Of a DNA stretch of 52,670 nucleotides, positions 36,904-48,111 are shown in pieces (the first letter of the stretch is position 1; each line of letters opens with the position of its first letter). The DNA lies in contig CAIXBQ010000157.1 of NCBI GenBank assembly GCA_903917705.1, forward strand, positions 1-52,670, written 5' to 3'. The notes below the pieces were generated by a model. The model saw nothing but the letters and a program-made list of their open reading frames with translations, was not told where the DNA came from and did no database searches. Position numbers and translations under genes: made by a program. This DNA is from an uncultured Verrucomicrobia subdivision 3 bacterium (lineage in GTDB: Bacteria; Verrucomicrobiota; Verrucomicrobiia; Limisphaerales; UBA11358).

Positions 36904-39245
36904 TTGCGGGTGTTGATTGAGGTGGCGCCGGCGGCCAGCCCGGCGGCGGTGGCCGAGACCTTGATTTCGCCGGTCGCCGCCGTGGCCTTCACGAACGCCA
37001 CGCCCTCGCCGTGATAGGCCTGGCGCTGGCTGGCTTGGAAAGGTTCGTGGCTCGCCGGGTCGGCGCTGTCCACGGCGGCGATGATTCCGGGGCCGGAAAT
37101 ATTGAATGAAATCAGAGCATCCGCGCGCGGCACGGTCACGCCGTTGGCGTCCACGATCGTCGCTCGAACCACCGCCACGTCATCCCACGCCGGCGAGAGG
37201 TTTTTGGTCTCCGTGGACAAAATGATCTTCTTGGCTTCACCCGCCGTGCGCAGCTCGTCGGTGGCGGCCGCCTTGCCGCCGTTTTTGGCGACGGCTTTGA
37301 GCGAGCCGGGCGCGAATGGAACTTTCCAGATTCGGGGCGAGGCGTCGGCGTTGATTTCTTTTGCGCCGAGCGATTTGCCGTTCAGAAAAAGTTCAACCTC
37401 CTCGCAGTTGGAATACGCCTCCACCGTTTCATCGTGCGGCTTGGGGTTGCGCGAGGTCCAGTCGGCGAATTCCACCTGCGTGTGCAGCTCCTCGCCGCCG
37501 TAGCCGGGGTCGGTCGGCATCCGGTCATCCGGCGCGGTGCGGCGCATGATGCGAACCATCGGCCCGGTCCGCCACCAGCTCGCGCGCTCGAAGGACCTCG
37601 GTTTGATCTCGCCGGTGCGGTCGATCAGGCCCGATGAATGGTTGACCAGCGGCCAGCGGCGCGACTCGCCGAGATAATCCGCGCCGGTCCAGAGGAATTG
37701 GCCCGCGTGTGAAGGATTGTCGCGGAGCCACAGCCACGTCGGCCGGTCGTGGCGCTGCTCCGTGCCGATGATTTTCCGCGCCGGCTTGGCGCGCTGCGCG
37801 GCGAGCAGTTCGTCGTCGCGATAGTTCGTCCCGATCACGTCGAGCAAATCCGCGAGCCCGTTGTCGTAATCATGGCTCGTGTTCGGGCGGAATAGCGCCT
37901 GCGTCACCGGCCGCGTCGGGTCGGTGGCGTGCGCCGCGTCAACGAGGCCCTTCAAAATGCGCTTGGCCTTCTCCGCCTGCGGCGTGTCGTGGATTTCGTT
38001 GCCGACGCTGTAGATGATCACGCTGGGGTGGTTGCGGTCGCGCGAAATCGCATCCCGCTCATCCCGTTGCGACCACTCGTTGAAAACCAGGTGGTAGTCG
38101 AACGGGTTTTTGCCGACCGTCCAGCAGTCAAAGAATTCGTCCATCACGAGCAGGCCGAGCCGGTCGCATAAATCCAGGAATTCCGGCGCGGGCGGGTTGT
38201 GCGCGGTGCGGATGGCGTTCACGCCGAGCGTGCGCAGCGTTTTCAGCCGCGCTTCCCAGATGGCGAGCGGCACCGCCGCGCCGAACGCTCCGCCGTCGTG
38301 ATGCAGGCAGACGCCTTTGAGCATGACTTTTTTTCCGTTCAGCACGAAGCCTTGGGTCGCGGTGAATTCCGCCGTGCGGATGCCGAAGGTGTTCGTTTGA
38401 TGGTCCAGCATCCTTCCATTTGTCCGGATGTCAGTTGCCGCGCGATACAGCGCTGGCGACTCCAGGTTCCAAAGCTTCGGTTCGGCGATGTCAATTGTTT
38501 GACGGATTGTTTTCGATGTGTGGGCCGCGACCCTGTCGCTCGTCAGCATGGACGCCGCGGTTTCGCCATCGGGCGCGAGGAGGCTGGTTTTCGCAGAGGT
38601 GTCGCCAGGCAAATCCGTTTCATTGGTCAGCGTGATGTCCACCTGCACCGTGGCTTTCGTTGCCGAAACTTTCGGAGTGCTGATAAAAACTCCATTCTCC
38701 GCGATATGCTCCGGCTCCGTCGCCACCAGCCGGACATGCCGGTAAATCCCCGCGCCTGAATACCAGCGCGACGCTGGTTGCGCCGACGTGTCCGTGCGGA
38801 CGGCGATGATGTTGTCGCCGCCGGAATGAAGATGGCCGGTGAGTTCGTAGGTGAAACTGACGTAGCCGTTCGGGCGATGGCCGAGGTGAAAACCGTTGAT
38901 CCAGACATCGCTGTTCGCCATCACGCCGTCGAACTCGATCCGGACGCATTTGCCGGCGTCCGCCGGCGGCACGGTGAAATGTTTCCGATACCAGCCGACG
39001 CCGCTCGGCAGGAAGGCGCCCGAACCGCCGGTCCGGTTGGTTTCCGCGAACGGCCCTTCGATGCTCCAATCATGCGGCAGGGCGAGCGGTCGCCAGGTCG
39101 AATCGTTGAAATTCCCTTGCTCCGCGCCCGGCGCCTCGGCTTTGAGAAAACGCCAGTCCGCGTCAAAATTCTCCACGGAGCGCGCCGCGGCGGTGAGTGT
39201 GGTCAGGCCGGCGGCGGCGAGCAGGATGGCGCGGATGGGTTTCAT
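36900..39245 (-). CDS. GH2-family beta-galactosidase-like hydrolase, exported
   Basis: A 781-residue secreted GH2 enzyme. The signal peptide is followed by the sugar-binding jelly-roll (NDSTWRPLALPHDWSIEGP, GVGWYRKHFTVP), an immunoglobulin-like domain, and the TIM barrel with acid/base Glu in IYSVGNEIHD and nucleophile Glu in KIIGTEQRHDRP. C-terminal beta domains include EEVELFLNGKSLG. This matches the galactosidase/galacturonidase side of GH2; the substrate is inferred from neighbours. ATG 39245 starts the signal peptide. It is the first gene of the operon GH2-GH115-GH53-CE12. Confidence 0.92.
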   Translation of the reverse strand: MKPIRAILLAAAGLTTLTAAARSVENFDADWRFLKAEAPGAEQGNFNDSTWRPLALPHDWSIEGPFAETNRTGGSGAFLPSGVGWYRKHFTVPPADAGKCVRIEFDGVMANSDVWINGFHLGHRPNGYVSFTYELTGHLHSGGDNIIAVRTDTSAQPASRWYSGAGIYRHVRLVATEPEHIAENGVFISTPKVSATKATVQVDITLTNETDLPGDTSAKTSLLAPDGETAASMLTSDRVAAHTSKTIRQTIDIAEPKLWNLESPALYRAATDIRTNGRMLDHQTNTFGIRTAEFTATQGFVLNGKKVMLKGVCLHHDGGAFGAAVPLAIWEARLKTLRTLGVNAIRTAHNPPAPEFLDLCDRLGLLVMDEFFDCWTVGKNPFDYHLVFNEWSQRDERDAISRDRNHPSVIIYSVGNEIHDTPQAEKAKRILKGLVDAAHATDPTRPVTQALFRPNTSHDYDNGLADLLDVIGTNYRDDELLAAQRAKPARKIIGTEQRHDRPTWLWLRDNPSHAGQFLWTGADYLGESRRWPLVNHSSGLIDRTGEIKPRSFERASWWRTGPMVRIMRRTAPDDRMPTDPGYGGEELHTQVEFADWTSRNPKPHDETVEAYSNCEEVELFLNGKSLGAKEINADASPRIWKVPFAPGSLKAVAKNGGKAAATDELRTAGEAKKIILSTETKNLSPAWDDVAVVRATIVDANGVTVPRADALISFNISGPGIIAAVDSADPASHEPFQASQRQAYHGEGVAFVKATAATGEIKVSATAAGLAAGATSINTRK

Positions 39246-39290
39246 GTTGGTTTGGACGGACAGCTTCCGGCAAAGGTGACGCCGGCGCAA

Positions 39291-39313
39291 GTCACCCAAA
39301 CTGTGGATGCCGG
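39291..39313 (-). promoter_or_regulatory. Weak dyad motif copy D upstream of the GH2 operon
   Basis: On the minus strand CCGGCATCCACAG matches the left half of the motif at 24986 and 29200; the right arm is poor. About 15 of 23 positions agree. It ends 45 nt before the GH2 ATG, similar to the 43 nt before GH106. Confidence 0.2.
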
Positions 39314-39348
39314 TTGCCGCTGCGCCGCGCAGCCGCTACGATGGCGCC

Positions 39349-40266
39349 ATGTCCGACGACTACCGGCAGCTCCTCGACGCGACGATTCAGCACCTTGAAG
39401 GCCTGAAATCGCGCGGCGCGCGCCATGTCGCCGTCGCGCCGGAAACGCTGCGCGCCCTCGCGCAGCCTCCGGCCCTCGCGCCGAAACCGGCCGCCGCCGG
39501 TTTAAAACCGCAAATTCAAACCGCCGCCGCCCCGGCCAAAACCGGGCCCGCCTTATCCCTGCCGCCCCGGAAAACCACGGCGTCCGCTCCGTCTGAAATC
39601 CCCGCCGCCCCGGTTTTTTCACCCGCCCCCCGCCTTGCGCCGGGCGAAAAGGCTGCCGCCTTTGCCGCGCTGCGCGACCGCGCGCTGGCTTGCGTCAAAT
39701 GTCCGCACCTCGCGGCGTCGCGCAAAACCGTCGTGTTCGGCGTGGGCAGCCCGGACGCGCAGCTCATGTTCGTCGGCGAGGCGCCGGGCGCGGATGAGGA
39801 TGAGCAGGGCGAGCCGTTCGTCGGCCGCGCCGGCCAGCTGCTCACCAAAATCATCCAGGCCACCGGCCTTTTGCGCGCGGACGTTTACATCGCCAACATT
39901 TTGAAATGCCGGCCCGACACGCCCGGCCAGGCCGCCGGCAATCGTCCGCCCACGCCGGAGGAGCGCGCCACCTGCCTCCCGTATCTGCAGGCGCAGATTG
40001 ATTTGATCCAGCCCCGGGCCATCGTGGCGCTCGGCGCCACGGCGGTGGACGGGTTGCTCGGCAAGACGCTCGGCATCACCAAGCTGCGCGGCAACTGGCA
40101 GACGTATCGCGGCATTCCCTTGATGCCGACCTATCATCCGGCGTATCTCCTGCGCAACCAGGCCATGAGCGAAAAGCGCAAGGTCTGGGAGGACATCCTG
40201 AAGGTGATGGAAAAACTCGAGCTGCCGATCAGTGAGAAACAGCGGAATTTCTTTTTGAAGGCGTGA
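39349..40266 (+). CDS. Type-4 (iron-sulfur) uracil-DNA glycosylase
   Basis: A 305-residue DNA repair enzyme that excises uracil from DNA. The catalytic domain spans about 105-300. Four cluster cysteines are at about 115 and 118 (CVKC), 187 (LKCRP) and 209 (TCLPYL). Motif A is [19 protein letters not shown] and motif B is [12 protein letters not shown]. Residues 1-105 form a helix plus a Pro/Ala-rich linker, an extension beyond the core of about 200 residues. ATG 39349 is chosen because the preceding in-frame ATG adds only unstructured sequence. It is divergent from the GH2 operon, and the next gene starts 6 nt after it. Confidence 0.92.
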   Translation: MSDDYRQLLDATIQHLEGLKSRGARHVAVAPETLRALAQPPALAPKPAAAGLKPQIQTAAAPAKTGPALSLPPRKTTASAPSEIPAAPVFSPAPRLAPGEKAAAFAALRDRALACVKCPHLAASRKTVVFGVGSPDAQLMFVGEAPGADEDEQGEPFVGRAGQLLTKIIQATGLLRADVYIANILKCRPDTPGQAAGNRPPTPEERATCLPYLQAQIDLIQPRAIVALGATAVDGLLGKTLGITKLRGNWQTYRGIPLMPTYHPAYLLRNQAMSEKRKVWEDILKVMEKLELPISEKQRNFFLKA

Positions 40267-40272
40267 ACTGAC

Positions 40273-41913
40273 ATGACCCGGTTGAGAAAAATCCTTATTG
40301 TCGTTGCCGTTCTGGCCGGCTCGGCGGTTTTGATTCCGATGGTTCATCACTATCAGCTCAAGGCCGCCGTCAGCCGCTACCGCGCCGAACTTCGGGCCCG
40401 GGGCGAGCCGACGGAACTGGCGCAGGTGCTGCCGCCGCCGGTGAACCCAGAACGCAATGGCATCGAGATATTCTTGAAAGCCGCGCCGCTGGTGGCTGGG
40501 GACAAGACCTTTCTGCGTTCCAATCCGATTCCCGCCATGAAAATGGTGGCACCGGGCAAGGCCATGGTTTGCGCCCGTCAGCCGTTAATCCGGGATCCCG
40601 GTGAGTATGGTTTTACCAATTCCTGGGTGGACGCGAAGGTAGCGGTGGATCAAAACCAGGAAGCGCTGACGTTGCTCCGGCAAATCGTCAATCGTCCGGA
40701 GCTGGATTTTCACATCCGCTACGAGCAGGGATTTTATGATGGTAATCTTTTCACCAACTTGCAGTTGGTCGCGTTGAGACAAGCCTCGTTGCATTTGAAA
40801 AGTGCCGCCGTCAATGATTTGCACCAAGGCCACACGGATTCAGCGGTTGAAAATGTCCGGGCTTCGCTGGCCCTGGCGAACGCGATGCAAAGCGAGCGGC
40901 TGGAGATCACCGAACTGGTGCGCATTGCCATCGCCTCCATCGCGCAGGGAGCCACTTGGGAGATTTTGCAGGCGACAAATTTGACCGACGCAGAGCTTTC
41001 CGTGCTGCAATCCGATTGGGCCCGGCTGGATTTTCTTAAAGGTCATCGCGATGCCTTGAACATGGAAGACATCGTCGGCGACCTTGAAGTAGCCCGGTGG
41101 CGCAGCTCAAACCGTGAAATGCACAAGCTGATTGATTTGTTCGGCAGCGTATCCAAGACGCTGGGAGTGGAGGATGACCGCGAATCAACCATGTTTCAGC
41201 GGTTGAAACTGTCCGGCCAGATTTTCCAGTGGCGTTACTGGTGGTCATATACCGACGAGCTCCGCAGCTTGAAAGGGCAGATGGCACTGCTGGAGGCAAC
41301 CCGCAGCGCCGGAACCAGCGGCGCGTTTTTGCCCGCCTTCAAGCAGCAGAACGCCCGACTGGATGAACTGGGAATCGGCCAGCTGAACGATGAGTTGGAC
41401 TCCGTTTTTTCAGGCAGGTTGGATTTTCATTCCATGCTTTCCGAGTCCATTCAGTTGTTGGGAAAGTCGTTTCGGAAAGTGACCGTGGCTGAATGTTCCA
41501 AACAAATGACCGTGACCGCGATCGCGCTGAAACGCTTTCAAATGCAGCACGGAAATTTCCCCGAAAAGCTTTCTGAACTGGCCCCGGAATTCCTCGCCGC
41601 GGTTCCGTCGGATGTCGTGGATGGCCAGCCTGTGCGTTACCGCCGGAATGCGGATGGCAACTATCTGCTCTATTCCATCGGTGAAAATGACCAGGATGAT
41701 GGCGGCAACCCCGCCTTGGAGTCGGGCACCCAATCCTCCAGTTTCCAATGGCAAAACCCCAAGGCGCTGGACTGGGTCTGGCCGCAACCGGCATCGGCGG
41801 CGGAGATTAAATTATATTACGACGAGCAAGCCGCCAAAGCCGGCGCGTCGCCCATGCCCGGCATGCCGTCGCTGGGGATTCCGCCCGGTGCCGCTCCTGT
41901 CGTCGCGCCTTAA
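40273..41913 (+). CDS. Membrane-anchored protein of unknown function with pseudopilin-like C-terminus
   Basis: A 546-residue protein with one N-terminal transmembrane anchor (ILIVVAVLAGSAVLIPMV). The long middle is alpha-helical and unrecognised. The region at about 415-485 (LKRFQMQHGNFPEKLSELAPEF, then VRYRRNADGNYLLYSIGEN) resembles the GspG-type pseudopilin tail that ends in a YxLYSxGxDxxDDGG loop. The C-terminus is Pro/Ala-rich. It starts 6 nt after the glycosylase gene and is probably co-transcribed with it, although no functional link is evident. It converges with the kinase-pyrophosphorylase fusion; the 640-nt gap between them holds the 21-bp array. Confidence 0.75.
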   Translation: MTRLRKILIVVAVLAGSAVLIPMVHHYQLKAAVSRYRAELRARGEPTELAQVLPPPVNPERNGIEIFLKAAPLVAGDKTFLRSNPIPAMKMVAPGKAMVCARQPLIRDPGEYGFTNSWVDAKVAVDQNQEALTLLRQIVNRPELDFHIRYEQGFYDGNLFTNLQLVALRQASLHLKSAAVNDLHQGHTDSAVENVRASLALANAMQSERLEITELVRIAIASIAQGATWEILQATNLTDAELSVLQSDWARLDFLKGHRDALNMEDIVGDLEVARWRSSNREMHKLIDLFGSVSKTLGVEDDRESTMFQRLKLSGQIFQWRYWWSYTDELRSLKGQMALLEATRSAGTSGAFLPAFKQQNARLDELGIGQLNDELDSVFSGRLDFHSMLSESIQLLGKSFRKVTVAECSKQMTVTAIALKRFQMQHGNFPEKLSELAPEFLAAVPSDVVDGQPVRYRRNADGNYLLYSIGENDQDDGGNPALESGTQSSSFQWQNPKALDWVWPQPASAAEIKLYYDEQAAKAGASPMPGMPSLGIPPGAAPVVAP

Positions 41914-41934
41914 ATTTTCCAATTTGTGGCTGTT

Positions 41935-41954
41935 TTGGCAAAAGTCGTTGCCAA
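41935..41954. repeat. Perfect inverted repeat between convergent genes
   Basis: TTGGCAA and TTGCCAA are separated by six bases (aagtcg). The repeat lies 22 nt after the stop codon of the plus-strand gene and just before the 21-bp array. It has no following T-run. Confidence 0.6.
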
Positions 41955-41985
41955 TGAGCAGGTTTTAACGCTTTCTCCACCCGCA

Positions 41986-42510
41986 ATCCTGCCGGGATTG
42001 CCCTCACTCCTGTCAGGATGGCGCGTGCTCCTGACTGGATTGCCCATACTCCTGTCAGGATGGTGCGCTCTCCTGTCTGGACTGCCCTCACTCCTAACTG
42101 GATGACGCGTTCTCCTGTCAGGATAGGTCGTCCTCCTGACAGGATGGCGTTCACTCCTATCGGGAGAGCCTGTCCTCCTGTCAGGATGATGCGTGCTCCT
42201 GTCTGGATTGCCCGCACTCCTGTCAGGATGACGCGCCCTCCGGACTGGATAGCCCGCTCTCCTGTGAGTATTCGGCGCACTCCTGTCAGACTTGGACGTT
42301 CTCCTGACTGAATGGCGGGCGCGCTGATCTGATTGGTGTGTGCGCTTGTCAGAACGGCGCGGATTCCTTACTGACCGGCGCGGGGTCCGTACTGAACTGC
42401 CCGGCTTCCTGACTGAACTTTCCGTGCGCTGGTCTGAATGGCGGGCGCTCCGGGCAGGTTGGCGGGTTCTCTGGTCAGGCCGTTTCGTCCGCCGGTCAGC
42501 GGTCGGTGGA
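41986..42510. repeat. Array of 25 tandem 21-bp palindromic repeats
   Basis: Twenty-five units of exactly 21 bp start at 41986 and step by 21 to 42490, with no insertion or deletion. The consensus begins CTCCTGTCAGGATGGCGCG. Six units carry the perfect 11-bp palindrome TCCTG-T/A-CAGGA (starting at 42008, 42050, 42113, 42134, 42176, 42218). In the left half, units ending in GGCGCG-type and TTGCCC-type sequences tend to alternate, giving a 42-bp second period; from about 42301 units are more diverged. The array fills the space between two convergent genes. Function is unknown; it could be DNA-binding sites, a structural element, or coding sequence with a seven-residue period. Confidence 0.95.
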
Positions 42511-42553
42511 CGAAGGATGAACCTTGCAAAATTATTTCATTCCGTCCGCGGTT

Positions 42554-45874
<3,321 letters not shown>

Positions 45875-45881
45875 GTCTGGA

Positions 45882-46718
45882 TCAATGAGGTTCTTGCGCG
45901 AGGAGTTCGACGAGGCCGCCGAGCACTTCCGCCCGCGCCGGTCCGCTTAAGGCCAGCGCCAGCTGGGCGTTGAGCAGGCCGTATTTCAGCCCGATGTCAA
46001 AACGGCGGCCTTGCAACTCGCTGGCTAGATACCGTTCGCGCGTCGCGAGGCTGGCGAGCGTCCGGCTCAAGTTGGCCGGCTGGCCGGCGGCAATGTCCGC
46101 CCCCAGCCGGGCCATCACCGCCGGGGTCAGGACGTGCATCCCGAAAAAACAGAGATAGTAGCCCGCGCGCAAACCGGGGACGATGAGGAATTGTTCCGCG
46201 ACGGTCGGCGTGGGTTTTTCCAGGACTTCGGAAACCAGGTAAAGCCCCTTGCGGTTTTCCGCGAGCCGGCCGCCGGCCGCGCCGTAATAAGGCAGCTTGC
46301 TTTCGTGGGTGGCCTGCACGGCGGAAACGGCGCAATCCTCGGCGGCGGCCGCCTCCACCAGTTGCCGCGCGCAACTGCGGTTCTCCCGGCTCAGATAGAG
46401 ATGATCGCCCACCAGCAACAAAAATGGTTCGCTGCCGGTGAATTCGTGCGCGCTCCAAACCGCGTGGCCGTAGCCAAGCGGCTTGCCCTGTTCTACAAAT
46501 TGCAATCGCCGGCCGTGTGAACCGGCGGCGGCGCGATAAATTCCGGAGTCGCCCGGATGCACCACCACGCAGATCTCCTCCGCCCCGGAATCAAGGGCCT
46601 CCTCCACGATGATGGCGAGGGCGGTCTTGGTGGTGCCATCGCGATCCACGAGGGTTTGCAAAGGCAGGCTCCGCTGGCTGGGGCCGGCGGCGGTGATGAC
46701 GGCTTTTCGGATTTCCAT
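45882..46718 (-). CDS. GalU-like nucleotidyltransferase family protein, atypical active site
   Basis: A 278-residue protein resembling GalU (UTP-glucose-1-phosphate uridylyltransferase) across its whole length: KAVITAAG at the start, [52 protein letters not shown] and the [10 protein letters not shown] ending. The nucleotide-binding loop usually reads GxGTR but here is GPSQRS, and the PKEMLP segment is replaced by LQTLVDRDG, so catalytic competence is doubtful. ATG 46718 starts at the conserved first strand. It is first in a two-gene operon with the kinase-pyrophosphorylase fusion. Confidence 0.82.
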   Translation of the reverse strand: MEIRKAVITAAGPSQRSLPLQTLVDRDGTTKTALAIIVEEALDSGAEEICVVVHPGDSGIYRAAAGSHGRRLQFVEQGKPLGYGHAVWSAHEFTGSEPFLLLVGDHLYLSRENRSCARQLVEAAAAEDCAVSAVQATHESKLPYYGAAGGRLAENRKGLYLVSEVLEKPTPTVAEQFLIVPGLRAGYYLCFFGMHVLTPAVMARLGADIAAGQPANLSRTLASLATRERYLASELQGRRFDIGLKYGLLNAQLALALSGPARAEVLGGLVELLAQEPH

Positions 46719-46867
46719 AATTGGGGTGACGTCAAAACAATCTGCCATTTGCTTGTTGGTTGGCGACTAAATTCCGTTTTCATGGGAACGCGGCGGGTCG
46801 GTCGCTCGGGCCGGATCGCGCCAAAGTGATTGCGCCGGGTTGGATTTTCGCTATAAACCAACCCTTC

Positions 46868-47521
46868 ATGCATCAAATCATCCAGAGTCTGAGCGATTGG
46901 TATAATCACGCGCTGCAAACCGGCGGCTATCCCGCCGTGGCGCTGATGATGGCGGTGGAAAGCTCGATCTTTCCGCTGCCGAGCGAAATCGTCATCCCGC
47001 CGGCGGCGCATTGGGCGGACTCGGGGCAGATTCCGCTGACGCTCTGGGGCATTGTGCTGGCGGGCACCCTCGGTTCATGGCTCGGCGCGACGGCGATGTA
47101 TTGGGCGTCGCGGCTGGCGGGCCGTCCGCTGGTGCTGCGCTTTGGCAAATACGTGTTCATCTCCGCCGGAAAAGTCGCGGGCGCGGAACGCTGGTCGGCG
47201 CATTACGGCGCGATGGGCATCTTCATCTCCCGGCTGCTGCCGGTGGTGCGCCATCTCATCGGCATTCCGGCGGGCATCGTGCGGATGAGCTATGTGAAAT
47301 TTTCCATCTTCACGCTGCTCGGCTCGGCCATCTGGTGTTCGGTGCTGTGCTACGTCGGGATCAAGGCCGGCCAGGATGACCAGTTGATGAAGGGCGAATA
47401 TCATCGCCTGACGCTCTGGCTCGCGGGCGCCATGGTGGCGCTGGGCGGGCTGTATTATTTCTTTGTCCACCGGCACATGGCGGCGGGCCCGGCGGCCAGC
47501 GGCCAGCGGCCGGCGGAATAA
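46868..47521 (+). CDS. DedA-family membrane protein
   Basis: A 217-residue DedA/SNARE-associated-domain protein. The N-terminal re-entrant region carries ESSIFPLPSEIVIPPAA, and the conserved membrane motif reads FISRLLPVVRHLIGIPAG. DedA proteins are linked to lipid-carrier flipping and membrane homeostasis. Five hydrophobic segments are visible. ATG 46868 is preferred because the family N-terminus begins there. It diverges from the GalU-like gene (149-nt gap) and converges on the DUF4870 gene 23 nt away. Confidence 0.92.
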   Translation: MHQIIQSLSDWYNHALQTGGYPAVALMMAVESSIFPLPSEIVIPPAAHWADSGQIPLTLWGIVLAGTLGSWLGATAMYWASRLAGRPLVLRFGKYVFISAGKVAGAERWSAHYGAMGIFISRLLPVVRHLIGIPAGIVRMSYVKFSIFTLLGSAIWCSVLCYVGIKAGQDDQLMKGEYHRLTLWLAGAMVALGGLYYFFVHRHMAAGPAASGQRPAE

Positions 47522-47544
47522 AACCGCCGCTGCCCGGCCCCGGC

Positions 47545-47997
47545 TCACTTCACGAATTCAAAGCTGTAGGGATACTTGTAATCCTCGCCGTTGTTGGCCT
47601 TGAGGCCCGCGATGATGGCGAAGATCATGCCGGCCAGGCCGATGAGCATCACCACCGGAAACAGCAGGAAGCCCACGCAGACAAACGACAGCGCAAAGGC
47701 CACGATGGCGCCGCCCAGCACGGCGATGGTCACGGTGATCTGAAAATTCAAGGCGGCCTTGCCGTGGATTTCCACGGCCGGGAATTCGTTCTTCTTGATC
47801 TGCCAGATCAGCAGGGGCCCGAGGATGTTCCCGAACGGAACTCCGATGCAGGCCGCCAGCGCGCTCAAATGGCACAGCATGTTCCAGGTGCGCGCCTGGC
47901 TTTCGGGATTGGGCGGCGGCGTGGGCGCGCCGGCCGGCGGGGTGGCGGACGGTGGCGGGGTGATGGGCGGCGGGATCTGGGCTTGGTCTTCGGGCAT
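47545..47997 (-). CDS. DUF4870 domain-containing membrane protein
   Basis: A 150-residue protein. A Pro-rich N-terminal tail (about 1-32) precedes a domain with WNMLCHLSALAACIGVPFGNILGPLLIWQIKKNE, then HGKAALNFQITV and two more hydrophobic segments, the standard DUF4870 layout. Function is unknown. ATG 47997 is chosen over in-frame upstream sequence that lacks family features. It diverges from uvrC across 114 nt. Confidence 0.9.
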   Translation of the reverse strand: MPEDQAQIPPPITPPPSATPPAGAPTPPPNPESQARTWNMLCHLSALAACIGVPFGNILGPLLIWQIKKNEFPAVEIHGKAALNFQITVTIAVLGGAIVAFALSFVCVGFLLFPVVMLIGLAGMIFAIIAGLKANNGEDYKYPYSFEFVK

Positions 47998-48111
47998 GTT
48001 TTTTCCTTGGTTGGTTCGCGGCTGAATACGCCGGTTTGGTCCCTGGCGCAAGCCTTTTCCGGCGGCGAAAAAACCTTTGCGCCGCGGTGCCTTTGCGGGA
48101 AGATTTCCGCG

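Noticed and set aside
42018..42311. Small protein gene within the 21-bp array
   Set aside because: Frames are open because the period is a multiple of three; there is no ribosome-binding site or conserved domain. Kept only as a hypothesis.
41986..42510. CRISPR array
   Set aside because: The 21-bp units are contiguous and mutually similar, with no unique spacers of constant length and no cas genes nearby.
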